Below, piece after piece: positions 16,938 to 26,300 of a stretch of DNA of 64,000 nucleotides. The stretch's first letter is position 1. Every line of letters starts with the position of its first letter. Under the pieces are notes generated by a model that saw only the letters and a program-made list of their open reading frames with translations, had not been told where the DNA came from and ran no database searches. Source of the DNA: F23-D06 sp045132055 (lineage in GTDB: Bacteria; Bacteroidota; Bacteroidia; Bacteroidales; WCHB1-69); NCBI GenBank assembly GCA_045132055.1, contig JBGURP010000033.1, positions 1 to 64,000 of the forward strand. The letters run 5' to 3'. The position numbers and the translations under genes were made by a program.

Positions 16938-17453
16938 ATGAAAAAAATCGCTCTTTTGATGACTGTGGTCCTGATGTGTGTCTCCCTGTCTGCACAGGAA
17001 GTGGAAAAGGACAAACATCTGGCCAAACTGCCGGCTGTCGATATCCAAACCCTCGACGGCAAAGTGTTCAACACTGCCGACATTAAAAATGACGGCAAAC
17101 CCGTGATCGTGAGCCTGTGGGCCACTTGGTGCAAACCCTGCATCGCCGAATTGCTGGCCATCGCTGACGAGTATGAGGACTGGGTGGAGGAAACAGGCGT
17201 GAAACTCTATGCCATCGCCATCGATGACGCCAAGACCTCCGCGCGCGTGGCCCCCTTCGTCAACGGCAAAGGCTGGGAATACACCGTGCTGCTGGATGTG
17301 AACTCCGACTTCAAGCGCGCCATGAATGTCAACGATGTACCCTACATGTGCATCCTCAACGGCGAAGGCCAGATTGTATGGCAGCACACTTCCTACGCCC
17401 CCGGCAGTGAGGAAGAGGTTTACAATGTCATCAAAAGTCTTGTGAAAAAATAA
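16938..17453 (+). CDS. TlpA-family thiol-disulfide oxidoreductase
   Basis: The 171-residue protein has a signal peptide (MKKIALLMTVVLMCVSLSAQ) and a compact thioredoxin domain with WATWCKPC (active-site Cys65 and Cys68), a LYAIAIDDAKTSARV segment and a cis-Pro loop VNDVPYMCILNGEG. It acts in the periplasm, probably keeping cysteines of partner proteins reduced or shuffling disulfides. The DUF6029 gene starts 9 nt downstream, which suggests a shared transcript with DUF6029 and Omp28. Confidence 0.9.
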   Translation: MKKIALLMTVVLMCVSLSAQEVEKDKHLAKLPAVDIQTLDGKVFNTADIKNDGKPVIVSLWATWCKPCIAELLAIADEYEDWVEETGVKLYAIAIDDAKTSARVAPFVNGKGWEYTVLLDVNSDFKRAMNVNDVPYMCILNGEGQIVWQHTSYAPGSEEEVYNVIKSLVKK

Positions 17454-17461
17454 TCTTCAGT

Positions 17462-19174
17462 ATGAAAAAACTTCTACTGTTGCCGGTACTTTGTCTGCTG
17501 GCACTTACTACCTTTGCCCAGCACCAGCTGGGCAATAGCCGTATTAGCGGCGACTTCGGTTTCAATGGCATGTACTACATTCCCGACTCCCTCATCGGGG
17601 CCGAGAAGGTGGACTCCAAGGTGAGAGCCAACGCCTTCCTGAACCTGCTATACTCCAACGGTGGCTTCTCGGCAGGCATGCGCTACGAATTTTACATGTT
17701 TCCGCTGATCGACTTTGAGAAAATCAACTACAAAGGCCAAGGCGTGCGCTACTTCTTCGCCGATTACAAGAACAAGTTCATCCAGGTGACCGCGGGTAAT
17801 TTCTACGACCAGTTCGGCAACGGCCTTACGCTTCGCGCGTACGAAGACCGCCAGCTGGGCATCGACAACAGTCTGCTGGGTGCACGAATCAAGGTAACCC
17901 CGTACAAAGGCGTCTATCTGAAAGGCGTGTGGGGCGTGGAAAGACTGAACTTCGACTCTTACATCGGACGACAAGACTATGTGCGCGGTTTGGATGCCGA
18001 ACTCTCCTTCAGCGAAATGTTTGAGAAAGTGCAGGAAGCTGGCTTTACGGCCAATGTGGGCGCCTCCTTCGTCAGCAAGTTCGAGAAGGCCGACGAGGAG
18101 ATCAATGTCAGCCTCTACCCGGGCACCGACAGCGCTACCACGGGCGTGATTGCTGTGGACAAGATTCCGCAAAATGTGGCTACCTGGGCTGCGCGCATGA
18201 GCTTCGGTTACAAGGGTTTCCGCCTTGATGGCGAGTATGCACAGAAGATGCAAGATCCCAATGTTACCAACGATTTCATCTACAAAAAAGGTGATGCTTT
18301 GTTCTTGTCTGCCACCTATTCCATGAAAGGCCTCGGCGTTGCCGCCTCATTCATCCGCGCCGACAACATGGACTACCGTACCCAGCGTATGCAGAAGACC
18401 AATTCATTGCTCTATATCAACAACATACCAGCTATCAACCGCCAGTATTCCTACCAGTTGATCAGCAACTACAGCTTTGCTTCGCAGCCCAATAGCCAGA
18501 TTGGCGTGCAGTTGCAGGTAAACTATCAGATTCCGAAGAAAACGAAACTGGGCGGCAAGTATGGCACCGACCTCACCTTCAACTTCTCCCGTTTCCACAA
18601 TACCGATCAACAACCTGTGGCGTTGGCTGTGGATTATGGAACACTGTCGGGTACAGAAGGATACACTTCCAGTTTCTTCAAATTCGGTCCCGATTTGCTG
18701 TATCAAGACATTGGATTTGAAATCAGTCACCGTTTCACCAAGCAATGGAAATGGATTTTGGCCTACAATTACATTACCTACAACTTGGAGAAATTGCAAG
18801 GTCACGAGGGCATGATGCGTGGACATTTGGTGGCTTCTGATTTGCAGTGGAAAGTGACCCCGAAGCATTCTCTTCGTCTGGAATTGCAACATCTTTATAC
18901 CAAGGATGATAAGGGAAGCTGGATTTACGGAATGTTGGAGTACGCTATCAGTCCCAAGTGGTTCATCTCCATCGGTGACCAATATAATTATGGTAATACG
19001 AATCCGGAAATGCGCTTACATTATTTCAACATAGCAGGTGCATTTGTGTGGAACACCACGCGCATCGCGCTCAACTTCGGCAAGACGCAAGAGGGCATCC
19101 TCTGCATCGGCGGTGTGTGCCGCGCCGTGCCCGCCTCCTATGGTGCAGGTCTCTCGGTGACCACTTCGTTTTAA
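17462..19174 (+). CDS. DUF6029 outer-membrane barrel-like protein
   Basis: The 570-residue protein starts with a signal peptide (MKKLLLLPVLCLLALTTFAQ). The rest alternates polar and aromatic/hydrophobic residues in short strands and ends in a strand with a terminal Phe (GLSVTTSF), as expected for an outer-membrane beta barrel. Sequence features such as ITGDF/ISGDFGFNGMYY and QFGNGLTLRAYEDRQLG match the DUF6029 family of Bacteroidetes. Function is unknown. Its position between TlpA and an Omp28 lipoprotein suggests that the three form an envelope module dealing with disulfide-bonded or redox-active cargo, which is inference. Confidence 0.75.
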   Translation: MKKLLLLPVLCLLALTTFAQHQLGNSRISGDFGFNGMYYIPDSLIGAEKVDSKVRANAFLNLLYSNGGFSAGMRYEFYMFPLIDFEKINYKGQGVRYFFADYKNKFIQVTAGNFYDQFGNGLTLRAYEDRQLGIDNSLLGARIKVTPYKGVYLKGVWGVERLNFDSYIGRQDYVRGLDAELSFSEMFEKVQEAGFTANVGASFVSKFEKADEEINVSLYPGTDSATTGVIAVDKIPQNVATWAARMSFGYKGFRLDGEYAQKMQDPNVTNDFIYKKGDALFLSATYSMKGLGVAASFIRADNMDYRTQRMQKTNSLLYINNIPAINRQYSYQLISNYSFASQPNSQIGVQLQVNYQIPKKTKLGGKYGTDLTFNFSRFHNTDQQPVALAVDYGTLSGTEGYTSSFFKFGPDLLYQDIGFEISHRFTKQWKWILAYNYITYNLEKLQGHEGMMRGHLVASDLQWKVTPKHSLRLELQHLYTKDDKGSWIYGMLEYAISPKWFISIGDQYNYGNTNPEMRLHYFNIAGAFVWNTTRIALNFGKTQEGILCIGGVCRAVPASYGAGLSVTTSF

Positions 19175-19213
19175 CAGATTTCAATTTTCATCTAAAAGAA
19201 AAACATCATCATA

Positions 19214-20062
19214 ATGAAAAAGATATTCGTTTTCATAACCGTCCTGGCCGCTACGATTTTTGCTGGCTGTGACAGAATTGAGGGACCCTATCTGGTGCCT
19301 TCTGAAAATGAGCAGATAACCGTGACGTTCCCCGATCTGGATGTCAGCAGTGTGTATCGCAAGGTGTTGATTGAAGAATATACTGGGCATCGTTGTTTGA
19401 ACTGTCCCAACGGACACCTGAAGTTGGAAGAGCTGCACGAGCGCTTCGGTGACACGCTGGTGGCGATTGGCATACATGCTGGTGCACTGGCCACTCCCAA
19501 TGCCGCAGAGGGCTATCCGTACGATTTTCGTACCGATGTGGGTAGTGAGCTGGCAAAGGAGTTCTCCATTGACGGTATCCCGGCAGCCATCATCAACCGC
19601 TATCCTGAGCCGGGTGGTTGGAGCTTGGTCCGATGGTTGTCCAAAATCAATGCCGTTGACCGTAGCAAACCGCTGGCTGCCATCCAACTCATCAACGAGT
19701 ACAATGCACAGACGGATATGCTCAAAGCCAATGCGCAGGTTACCCTCCTGGAACCCTGTTCCAATCAGCTTCGCCTTGCCTTCTATCTGATTGAGGATGG
19801 TATCGTGAAACCGCAATTGAACGGCACGGAGTATATCGAAAACTATGTCCATAACCACGTGCTGCGCGCCAGTCTGAACGGCACTTACGGCACGCTGCTC
19901 AATACCAACGGATATTTGGAGACCGGGAAAGGTTATACCCTCGCCCATAAAATCAACATGTCAGGCCACGACTGGAATCCTGCCAATTGCACGGTGGTGG
20001 CTATTCTGTACGACCGCACCAGCAGCGATGTGTTGCAGGTGGAGGTGCAAAAGGTGATGTAA
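19214..20062 (+). CDS. Omp28-related outer membrane lipoprotein with thioredoxin-like core
   Basis: The 282-residue protein has a lipobox FAGC (Cys at about residue 19) and so is probably a lipoprotein. The core EEYTGHRCLNCPNGH is the Omp28 signature and resembles a thioredoxin active site with CLNC; GIPAAIINR later supplies the cis-Pro loop. The C-terminal half is a beta domain ending in VVAILYDRTSSDVLQVEVQKV. Omp28 was first described as a Porphyromonas gingivalis outer-membrane protein; its biochemical role is not settled. It is the last gene of the TlpA-DUF6029 transcript. Confidence 0.85.
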   Translation: MKKIFVFITVLAATIFAGCDRIEGPYLVPSENEQITVTFPDLDVSSVYRKVLIEEYTGHRCLNCPNGHLKLEELHERFGDTLVAIGIHAGALATPNAAEGYPYDFRTDVGSELAKEFSIDGIPAAIINRYPEPGGWSLVRWLSKINAVDRSKPLAAIQLINEYNAQTDMLKANAQVTLLEPCSNQLRLAFYLIEDGIVKPQLNGTEYIENYVHNHVLRASLNGTYGTLLNTNGYLETGKGYTLAHKINMSGHDWNPANCTVVAILYDRTSSDVLQVEVQKVM

Positions 20063-20109
20063 GGTTTGGGGTTCCCCAACAAGCGAAGATTGCCAGTTAA
20101 CGTTGGAGG

Positions 20110-20161
20110 TTCCGCCGCAAGCGGCGGAATGGTGAGGTAGAGACGCACGGCCGTGCGTCTC
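20110..20161. repeat. Two adjacent perfect palindromes
   Basis: TTCCGCCGC (20110-20118) and GCGGCGGAA (20121-20129) flank a 2-nt loop. A second, 22-bp perfect palindrome centred on ACGGCCGT covers 20140-20161. They lie between the Omp28 stop and the next gene, without a T run, so they are better seen as dispersed palindromic repeats than classic terminators, although they may stabilise the 3' end of the transcript. Confidence 0.75.
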
Positions 20162-20183
20162 ATAAATCGAAAAATAAAAAAAT

Positions 20184-21128
20184 ATGAAAATAACAGCAGT
20201 AGAACCGATAGGTATCAGCGAAGCCAAGGCACAAGAGATTGCCGGGCAGCTGGCCAAGCACAATCTTGAATTTCAGTGTTATCGTGACCGAAAGGAAGAT
20301 GCCGCCACGTTGGTGGAAAGAATGAAAGACGCGGATGTAGTCATCGTGTCCAATATCAAGATCGGGGCGGATGTGTTGTCGCAGTGCCCGAATTTGAAAT
20401 TGTTGGACGTGGCTTTCACGGGGTTGGACCATATCGACTTGGACTATTGTAAAGCACACGATATCAAGGTGGTGAACGCCTCTGGGTATGCCACTCAAGG
20501 TGTTGCGGAGTTGGTCATTGGTTTGATGATCGATGTCTATCGCCACATCACCGCGTTGGATGCAGACACTCGCCAAAGTGGCACGCGCAACAACTTCCTC
20601 GGGCGCGAGCTCCGGGGCAAGCGCGTGGGCATCGTGGGCACGGGTGCTATCGGCGCACGCACCGCGCAGCTGCTCCAGTGCTTCGGCTGTGAGGTCGTGG
20701 CGTGGAGCCGGAGCCAGCGGCAGGAAGTGCTCAACATGGGCGTGAGCTACCTGTCCCTCGAAGAGCTGATGCGCACCAGCGACATCATCTCGCTGCACGT
20801 GCCGCTCACCGCTGAAACGCACCATCTGATTTCACGTGAACTGCTGGCCCTGTGCAAGCCCGCGGCTGTGCTTATCAACACTGCCCGTGGCAATGTGGTG
20901 GATATGGACGCGCTGGCAGAGGCACTCCGCGATGGCAAACTGGCCGGCGCCGGTATCGACGTCTTCGAGAAGGAACCGCCGTTGGCGACCGACCATCCGC
21001 TGTTGCACACTCCCAACTGTGTAGTGGTGCCCCATGTGGGCTACGCCACCCGCGAGGCCTTCGATGATCGTATCGACATTGTGATCAACAATATATACCG
21101 CGAACTGAATATTAATGCCTTAGTGTAA
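20184..21128 (+). CDS. NAD-dependent D-2-hydroxyacid dehydrogenase family protein
   Basis: The 314-residue protein has the two-domain D-2-hydroxyacid dehydrogenase layout. The Rossmann fingerprint GTGAIG is at 152-157. Catalytic residues are recognisable: Arg235 in NTARGNVVD, Glu264 in DVFEKEP and His284 in PHVGYATREAF. Members oxidise or reduce 2-hydroxyacids such as 3-phosphoglycerate, glycerate/hydroxypyruvate or lactate; nothing here fixes the substrate, and there is no C-terminal ACT domain of the long SerA type. The acidic residue that normally selects NAD should follow strand beta2 (VVAWSRS), where Ser-Arg-Ser instead hints at possible NADP use. Confidence 0.88.
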   Translation: MKITAVEPIGISEAKAQEIAGQLAKHNLEFQCYRDRKEDAATLVERMKDADVVIVSNIKIGADVLSQCPNLKLLDVAFTGLDHIDLDYCKAHDIKVVNASGYATQGVAELVIGLMIDVYRHITALDADTRQSGTRNNFLGRELRGKRVGIVGTGAIGARTAQLLQCFGCEVVAWSRSQRQEVLNMGVSYLSLEELMRTSDIISLHVPLTAETHHLISRELLALCKPAAVLINTARGNVVDMDALAEALRDGKLAGAGIDVFEKEPPLATDHPLLHTPNCVVVPHVGYATREAFDDRIDIVINNIYRELNINALV

Positions 21129-21139
21129 TACTCCTACGA

Positions 21140-21266
21140 CCTCTCAATCAAAAGTATTCAACTCACAACCCAATACTCCTTACTTCTAACTGCTAACTCC
21201 TCACTCCTCACTCCTCACTCTTTTCTCTCTAAACTCTAATCTCTAATCTCTCATCTCTAATCTATC
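21140..21266. repeat. Heptamer repeat tract between the dehydrogenase and ABC-F genes
   Basis: The gap holds CTCACTC repeated three times (about 21199-21219) and then TCTCTAA/TCTCATC units up to the ATG at 21267. It is a longer variant of the dispersed heptamer family. No promoter is evident. Confidence 0.6.
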
Positions 21267-23189
21267 ATGATCCAAATCAACAAACTCTCCGTCAATTTCA
21301 CCGGCGACTTCCTGTTCCGTGACATCTCCTTTGTGGCGGGCGACCGCGACCGAATCGGTCTGGTGGGCCACAACGGGGCAGGCAAATCCACGCTGCTGAA
21401 GATTATCCATCGCGAGATGGAGCCCGCTTCGGGCACGATGGTCATCACCACGGGCTATAAGACGGGTTATTTGCCGCAGGAGTTGGCCGAGACTTCCTAC
21501 AAAACGGTGTGGGAGGAGACCATGTCGGCGTTTGTGGAGGTGAAACAGCTGGAGAGCAAGATCCAGCGGCTCACGCGAGAGTTGTCGGAGCGAACTGACT
21601 ATGAATCAGCGGAATATGCGCAGCTGGCGCAGCAGTTGTCGGACGCCAACGACCGGCACCAGCATCTGGGGGGCAATATGATTGAGGGCGAGGCCGAGAA
21701 AGTGCTCACGGGCATGGGCTTCAAGCGCACGGATTTCCAACGTCCTATGGCTGAGTTCAGCAACGGCTGGCAGATGCGCGTCTGTTTGAGCAAAATCCTG
21801 CTCCAGAAACCCGAAATTGTCCTGCTGGACGAGCCGACCAACCATCTTGACATCGAATCCATCCAGTGGCTGGAGGACTATCTGGCCAACTATGACGGCT
21901 GCGTGATTTTGGTTTCTCACGACCGCGCATTTCTGGACCGCGTGACCAACCGCACGGTGGAAATTACCTGCGGCACCATCCAGGATTATAAGTGCAGTTA
22001 CTCGCAATATGTGGAGCAGCGGCTGGAGCGCATTGAACACCAGCAGGCTGCCTACGAGAATCAGCAACAGCAAATAGCGCAGATTGAGCGATTTATTGAG
22101 CGTTTTCGCTATAAAGCCACCAAGGCGCGGCAGGTACAGAGTCGTATCAAGATGCTGGAAAAGATGGATAGGGTGGAGATTGATGATTATGATTCTTCAT
22201 CCATCACATTTAAGTTCCCGCCGGCGCCGCACTCTGGGCGCATGGTGGTGGATGCCAAGCAATTATCGTTGGGCTATGACACGCTGAATGTGCTGGACAA
22301 AATTGACTTCCACTTGGAGCGCGGCGAGCGCGTGGCGTTTGTAGGCCGCAACGGCGAGGGCAAATCCACCATGGTGAAAGCCATTGTCGGTGAACTGGCC
22401 CCGCAAGGCGGCCAACTGGAACTCGGATATCAGGTGGTGATTGGCTACTATGCCCAGAACCAAGCCAAACTGCTGGATCCGGAAAAGACTGTGTTTGAGA
22501 CTATTGACGATGTGGCCGTGGGCGACATCCGTCCCAAGATAAGAACCATCCTCGGCAGTTTCCTGTTCGATACAGAAGCTACCGAGAAGAAAGTGAAGGT
22601 GCTCTCCGGCGGCGAGAAAGCCCGCTTGGCGCTGGCCAAGTTGCTGCTTTCGCCCTTCAATCTGCTCATCCTCGACGAGCCTACCAACCATCTGGACATG
22701 CCCTCAAAGGACGTGCTCAAGAACGCCTTGTTGCAATACGAAGGCAGCCTTATTCTGGTTTCGCACGACCGAGATTTTCTGCAAGGATTATCTACCAAAA
22801 CTTACGAGTTCAAGGACAAGCAGTTGCGCGGCTACACGGGCGACGTCTATGACTTCTTGCAACAGCGCAAAATAGAAACCCTCAATGAGTTGCAACGCAA
22901 TGCAGCCGTTTCCTCCAATGGCGGTGGCAAGGCTGTTTCCAGCAACAAGGAGAGTTATGAGCAGCGCAAGGCCCAGGAGGCCGCTGACCGCAAGAAGAAA
23001 AACCGCTTGCGCAAGTTGGAGGATGAGGTGGAGCAATTGCAGCAAAAGGTGGCGGAGATTGAAGAAAAACTCTCGCAACCGGACAAGTATGCCACTGAAA
23101 TCAACTCTGGGGAGCTCTACAAAGCTTACGACGAAGCCAAACAGCAGTTGGAAGAGAAAGAGCTGGAGTGGCTGGAGTTGAGCGAGTAG
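21267..23189 (+). CDS. ABC-F family ATPase
   Basis: The 640-residue protein has two ABC nucleotide-binding domains without membrane helices. The first P-loop is GHNGAGKST (34-42), with signature and Walker B in LLDEPTNHLD; the second P-loop is GRNGEGKST, with signature LSGGEKARLALAKLL and LILDEPTNHLD. The linker contains the arginine-rich stretch IERFRYKATKARQVQSRIK that contacts the ribosomal E site in ABC-F factors. A charged C-terminal coiled coil (about 575-640) is of the Uup type. It is probably a translation factor acting on stalled or initiating ribosomes; DNA-related Uup roles are possible. Antibiotic resistance is not indicated. Confidence 0.9.
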   Translation: MIQINKLSVNFTGDFLFRDISFVAGDRDRIGLVGHNGAGKSTLLKIIHREMEPASGTMVITTGYKTGYLPQELAETSYKTVWEETMSAFVEVKQLESKIQRLTRELSERTDYESAEYAQLAQQLSDANDRHQHLGGNMIEGEAEKVLTGMGFKRTDFQRPMAEFSNGWQMRVCLSKILLQKPEIVLLDEPTNHLDIESIQWLEDYLANYDGCVILVSHDRAFLDRVTNRTVEITCGTIQDYKCSYSQYVEQRLERIEHQQAAYENQQQQIAQIERFIERFRYKATKARQVQSRIKMLEKMDRVEIDDYDSSSITFKFPPAPHSGRMVVDAKQLSLGYDTLNVLDKIDFHLERGERVAFVGRNGEGKSTMVKAIVGELAPQGGQLELGYQVVIGYYAQNQAKLLDPEKTVFETIDDVAVGDIRPKIRTILGSFLFDTEATEKKVKVLSGGEKARLALAKLLLSPFNLLILDEPTNHLDMPSKDVLKNALLQYEGSLILVSHDRDFLQGLSTKTYEFKDKQLRGYTGDVYDFLQQRKIETLNELQRNAAVSSNGGGKAVSSNKESYEQRKAQEAADRKKKNRLRKLEDEVEQLQQKVAEIEEKLSQPDKYATEINSGELYKAYDEAKQQLEEKELEWLELSE

Positions 23190-23225
23190 GAAAGTTGTTT
23201 TGAATTTTGGCATTTTTTTACCCTA

Positions 23226-23256
23226 TTGTGTTTTAATTATTGTTTTTGTATATTTG
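23226..23256 (+). promoter_or_regulatory. Promoter of the fused iron-sulfur flavoprotein gene
   Basis: TATATTTG at 23249-23256 fits TAnnTTTG, and a TTG at 23226-23228 lies 20 nt upstream. The start codon at 23323 is 66 nt downstream, leaving an A-rich leader. Confidence 0.7.
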
Positions 23257-23322
23257 CCAGCTTCTTTTGGAGTTAAAAAGAATAAAACAATAACTGATTC
23301 ATAATCAACTAAAACAACACTT

Positions 23323-26300
23323 ATGTACAAAATTCAACATCACCCCATTCTGGATATTCCGGACGGCGAGATTGTGTCGTTCGAATACAAAGGCCAAATC
23401 GTGAAAGCGCAAAAAGGCTATACCATAGCTGCGGCACTGCATCAGGCCGGATTTCCGATTCACAGCCACAGCCTTACGGGCCGCGAACGCAGCATGGACT
23501 GCGGCATCGGCAAGTGCGGCGCATGCGAAATGCTCGTCGATGGCGAGGTGAAGCGCATCTGCATCACCAAAGTAGATGGGGTGAAGAAAGTGGAGGAGAT
23601 TGCCCACAACTACCTGCCCGAAAGTACGTCAGTGAAAAACGAAGATGGCGTGAAAGTCTATAAGACGCAAGTCGTCATCATCGGTGCCGGCCCTGCAGGA
23701 TTGGCTTGCCGAGAAGAACTCAACAAGCTGAACATCCCCAATATTGTCATCGATAACAACGACCGCATCGGTGGCCAGTTCACCATGCAGACCCACCAGT
23801 TCTTCTTCTTCGAGAAAGAACAGAAATACGGCGGCATGCGTGGCTTCGACATTGCCAAGACGTTGGCTGGTGACGACCACTCCGGCATCCTGCTGAACAG
23901 CACCGTGTGGGATATTTTGGAAGGCAAGCGCGTGGCTGTCAAGAATATGGAAGACAACAGCATCTTCTTTGTGGATGCCAACTATTTGGTGGTGGCCACG
24001 GGTGCGTTTCCGTTCATGCCCACCTTCGAGAATGACGACCTGCCGGGCGTTTACACCGCCGCCGTGGTGCAAAAAATGATGAATCTGCAACATACGTTGC
24101 TCGGTAAGCGCATCCTCACCATCGGTGCAGGCAATATCGGCTATCTTACTTCGTATCAGGCCATGCAGGCTGGTGCGCAGGTGGTGGCCATTGTGGAGGC
24201 CATGGACCATGAGGGCGGTTTCCCTGTGCAGGCCAACCGCGTGCGCCGTTTGGGCATCCCCATCATCACCTCCCACACGCTGCTGAAAGCCATTCCCAAC
24301 GAGGACCACACCGGCGTGATTGGCGCCGTGATTGCCGAATGCAAGAACTTCAAACCTGTGCCGGGTACCGAGCAGGTTATCAAAGATATCGATCTCATCA
24401 ACATCTGTACGGGTTTGAAACCCGACAACCTGATTTTGGAGAAAGGCAAGGTCACTTTTGGCCTCAACACTTACGGCGTGGGTGATGCCACGCGCGTGGG
24501 CGAGGGCACTTGCGCTGTGCTCCGGGGCAAGCAGGCTGCCATGGAGATCGCCCAATCGATGAATGTGCGGTTCAACTACGACGATTATTTGGCCGTGACC
24601 AAGGACTACGCCGACTCGCAGCAACATCCCGTGCGCGTGCTCGACAAGCCCAACCATCCCGCCGGCGACCGCCTGAATAAACCGTTCGTGATGGCCGACT
24701 GTCTCTACGGCTTTGCTTGCAACCCGTGCTCTTTCGCCTGCCCGCAAGGCGCCATTACCAAATTGGCCACCAACACGGTGCCGCAAATCGACTACGAGAA
24801 GTGCATCGGCTGTATGAAGTGCGTGAACCACTGTCCTGGTTTGGCTCTGTTCGGCTACAACATTCCAAAGAACTGGCTCTTCCTGCCGTTTGAGTACGAT
24901 GCCGAGGAGAATGCTGAGGTCTATCTGGTGAACGACAACGGAGAGAACATCGGCGAAGGTGTAATCGAGAAGATCACCAAGGGCGAGAACAAGACCAATG
25001 TGGCCCGAGTGAAAGCCCTGACCATTGAGGGCGAGGCTTTGATGGATGTTACCGGTTTTGTGCTGAAAGAGAGATACCCGAAGCCGCTGAATTGGCAGAA
25101 GGTGGAAAATAAGGAAGAAGATCCTGCGTACGTCTGCCATTGCGACGATGTGAAGATCGAGACCATTCTGGCTGCAGTGAAAGGCAAGAAGATCATTTCG
25201 GTGGATGAGTTGAAGCACATCACCCGCATCGGTATGGGCCCGTGTCGTGGCAAGCGCTGCATCCCGCGCGTGAAGCTGCTGCTGGCCGGTCATGGTGTGG
25301 AGGTGGTGGGCGACGCCACCCCGCGTGGTCCGCTCTCCTCGCAGCTGAACATCGGCGAACTTTGCCCGAGTGACGAGCCGGCGGAGTTTGTGACCAATGT
25401 GAACGGCAAGCCCACCCGCAAGGTGGAGTGCGATGTGTTCGTGGCTGGTGGTGGTATCACGGGCAGCGGCTTGTTCCGCTATTTCGCCGAGGCTGGCAAG
25501 AAGGTAGTACTCTGCAACGCCGAGCGCGGCTCCTCCTGGCGCTGTATCGGTGGTGGCCGTCCGAGCTTCTCGGTGCCCGAAATTGCCGACATTGCCGAAC
25601 ACAACCGCGTGATTTTTGAGGAAATCCAAAAAGTTACCAATATCAACTACAAACCTACCCGTTATGTAGGATTTGCCCACGATGAGGCTAACTATAAGGC
25701 TTTGGAGAGATCTCTGGAGTGGAGCGACGGCTACATGGTGGATAAGAAAGACTTCCTGAAAGAGGTTTCCCCGTACTTCAACCCGAATCTGAACACCTAT
25801 CAGGCTGCCTGCATCACCAATGCGTGCTGGCAGGCCACGCCCGGCCCGACCATCAACTACATCCGCAACATCGCCATCGAGCATGGTGGCGTGCTGCTGG
25901 AGGACACCAAGTTGGTGGAGGTGCAGAAAACCGCCAAGGGTTTCATGGCTTTGGTGTTCACGCACGACAAGGAGTATGTGGAGTACCACTGCGAGCATTT
26001 TGTGAACTCGTTGGGACCGAGTGCCAACAAGTTTGCGGAACAGCTGGGTATGTATCTCGGTCTGTATCCAATTAAACACCAGGCATTTATCACCCATCGT
26101 TTGCCGATGTTGGGCAAGGATGGCGATTCGCTGGATATGCTCATCGACCGCCGCAAGTACAAAGGCTTCTCTGCCGTTTATGGCCAGCAGTTTGCCGAGA
26201 CGGGCCAGATTATCGGCTGTGCTTCGCCTGCCACCGAGCAGTTGCAGGCCGGCAAGGAGCTGAAGTACAACACGCAGGACTTCCTGCAGGTGTGTGCAGA

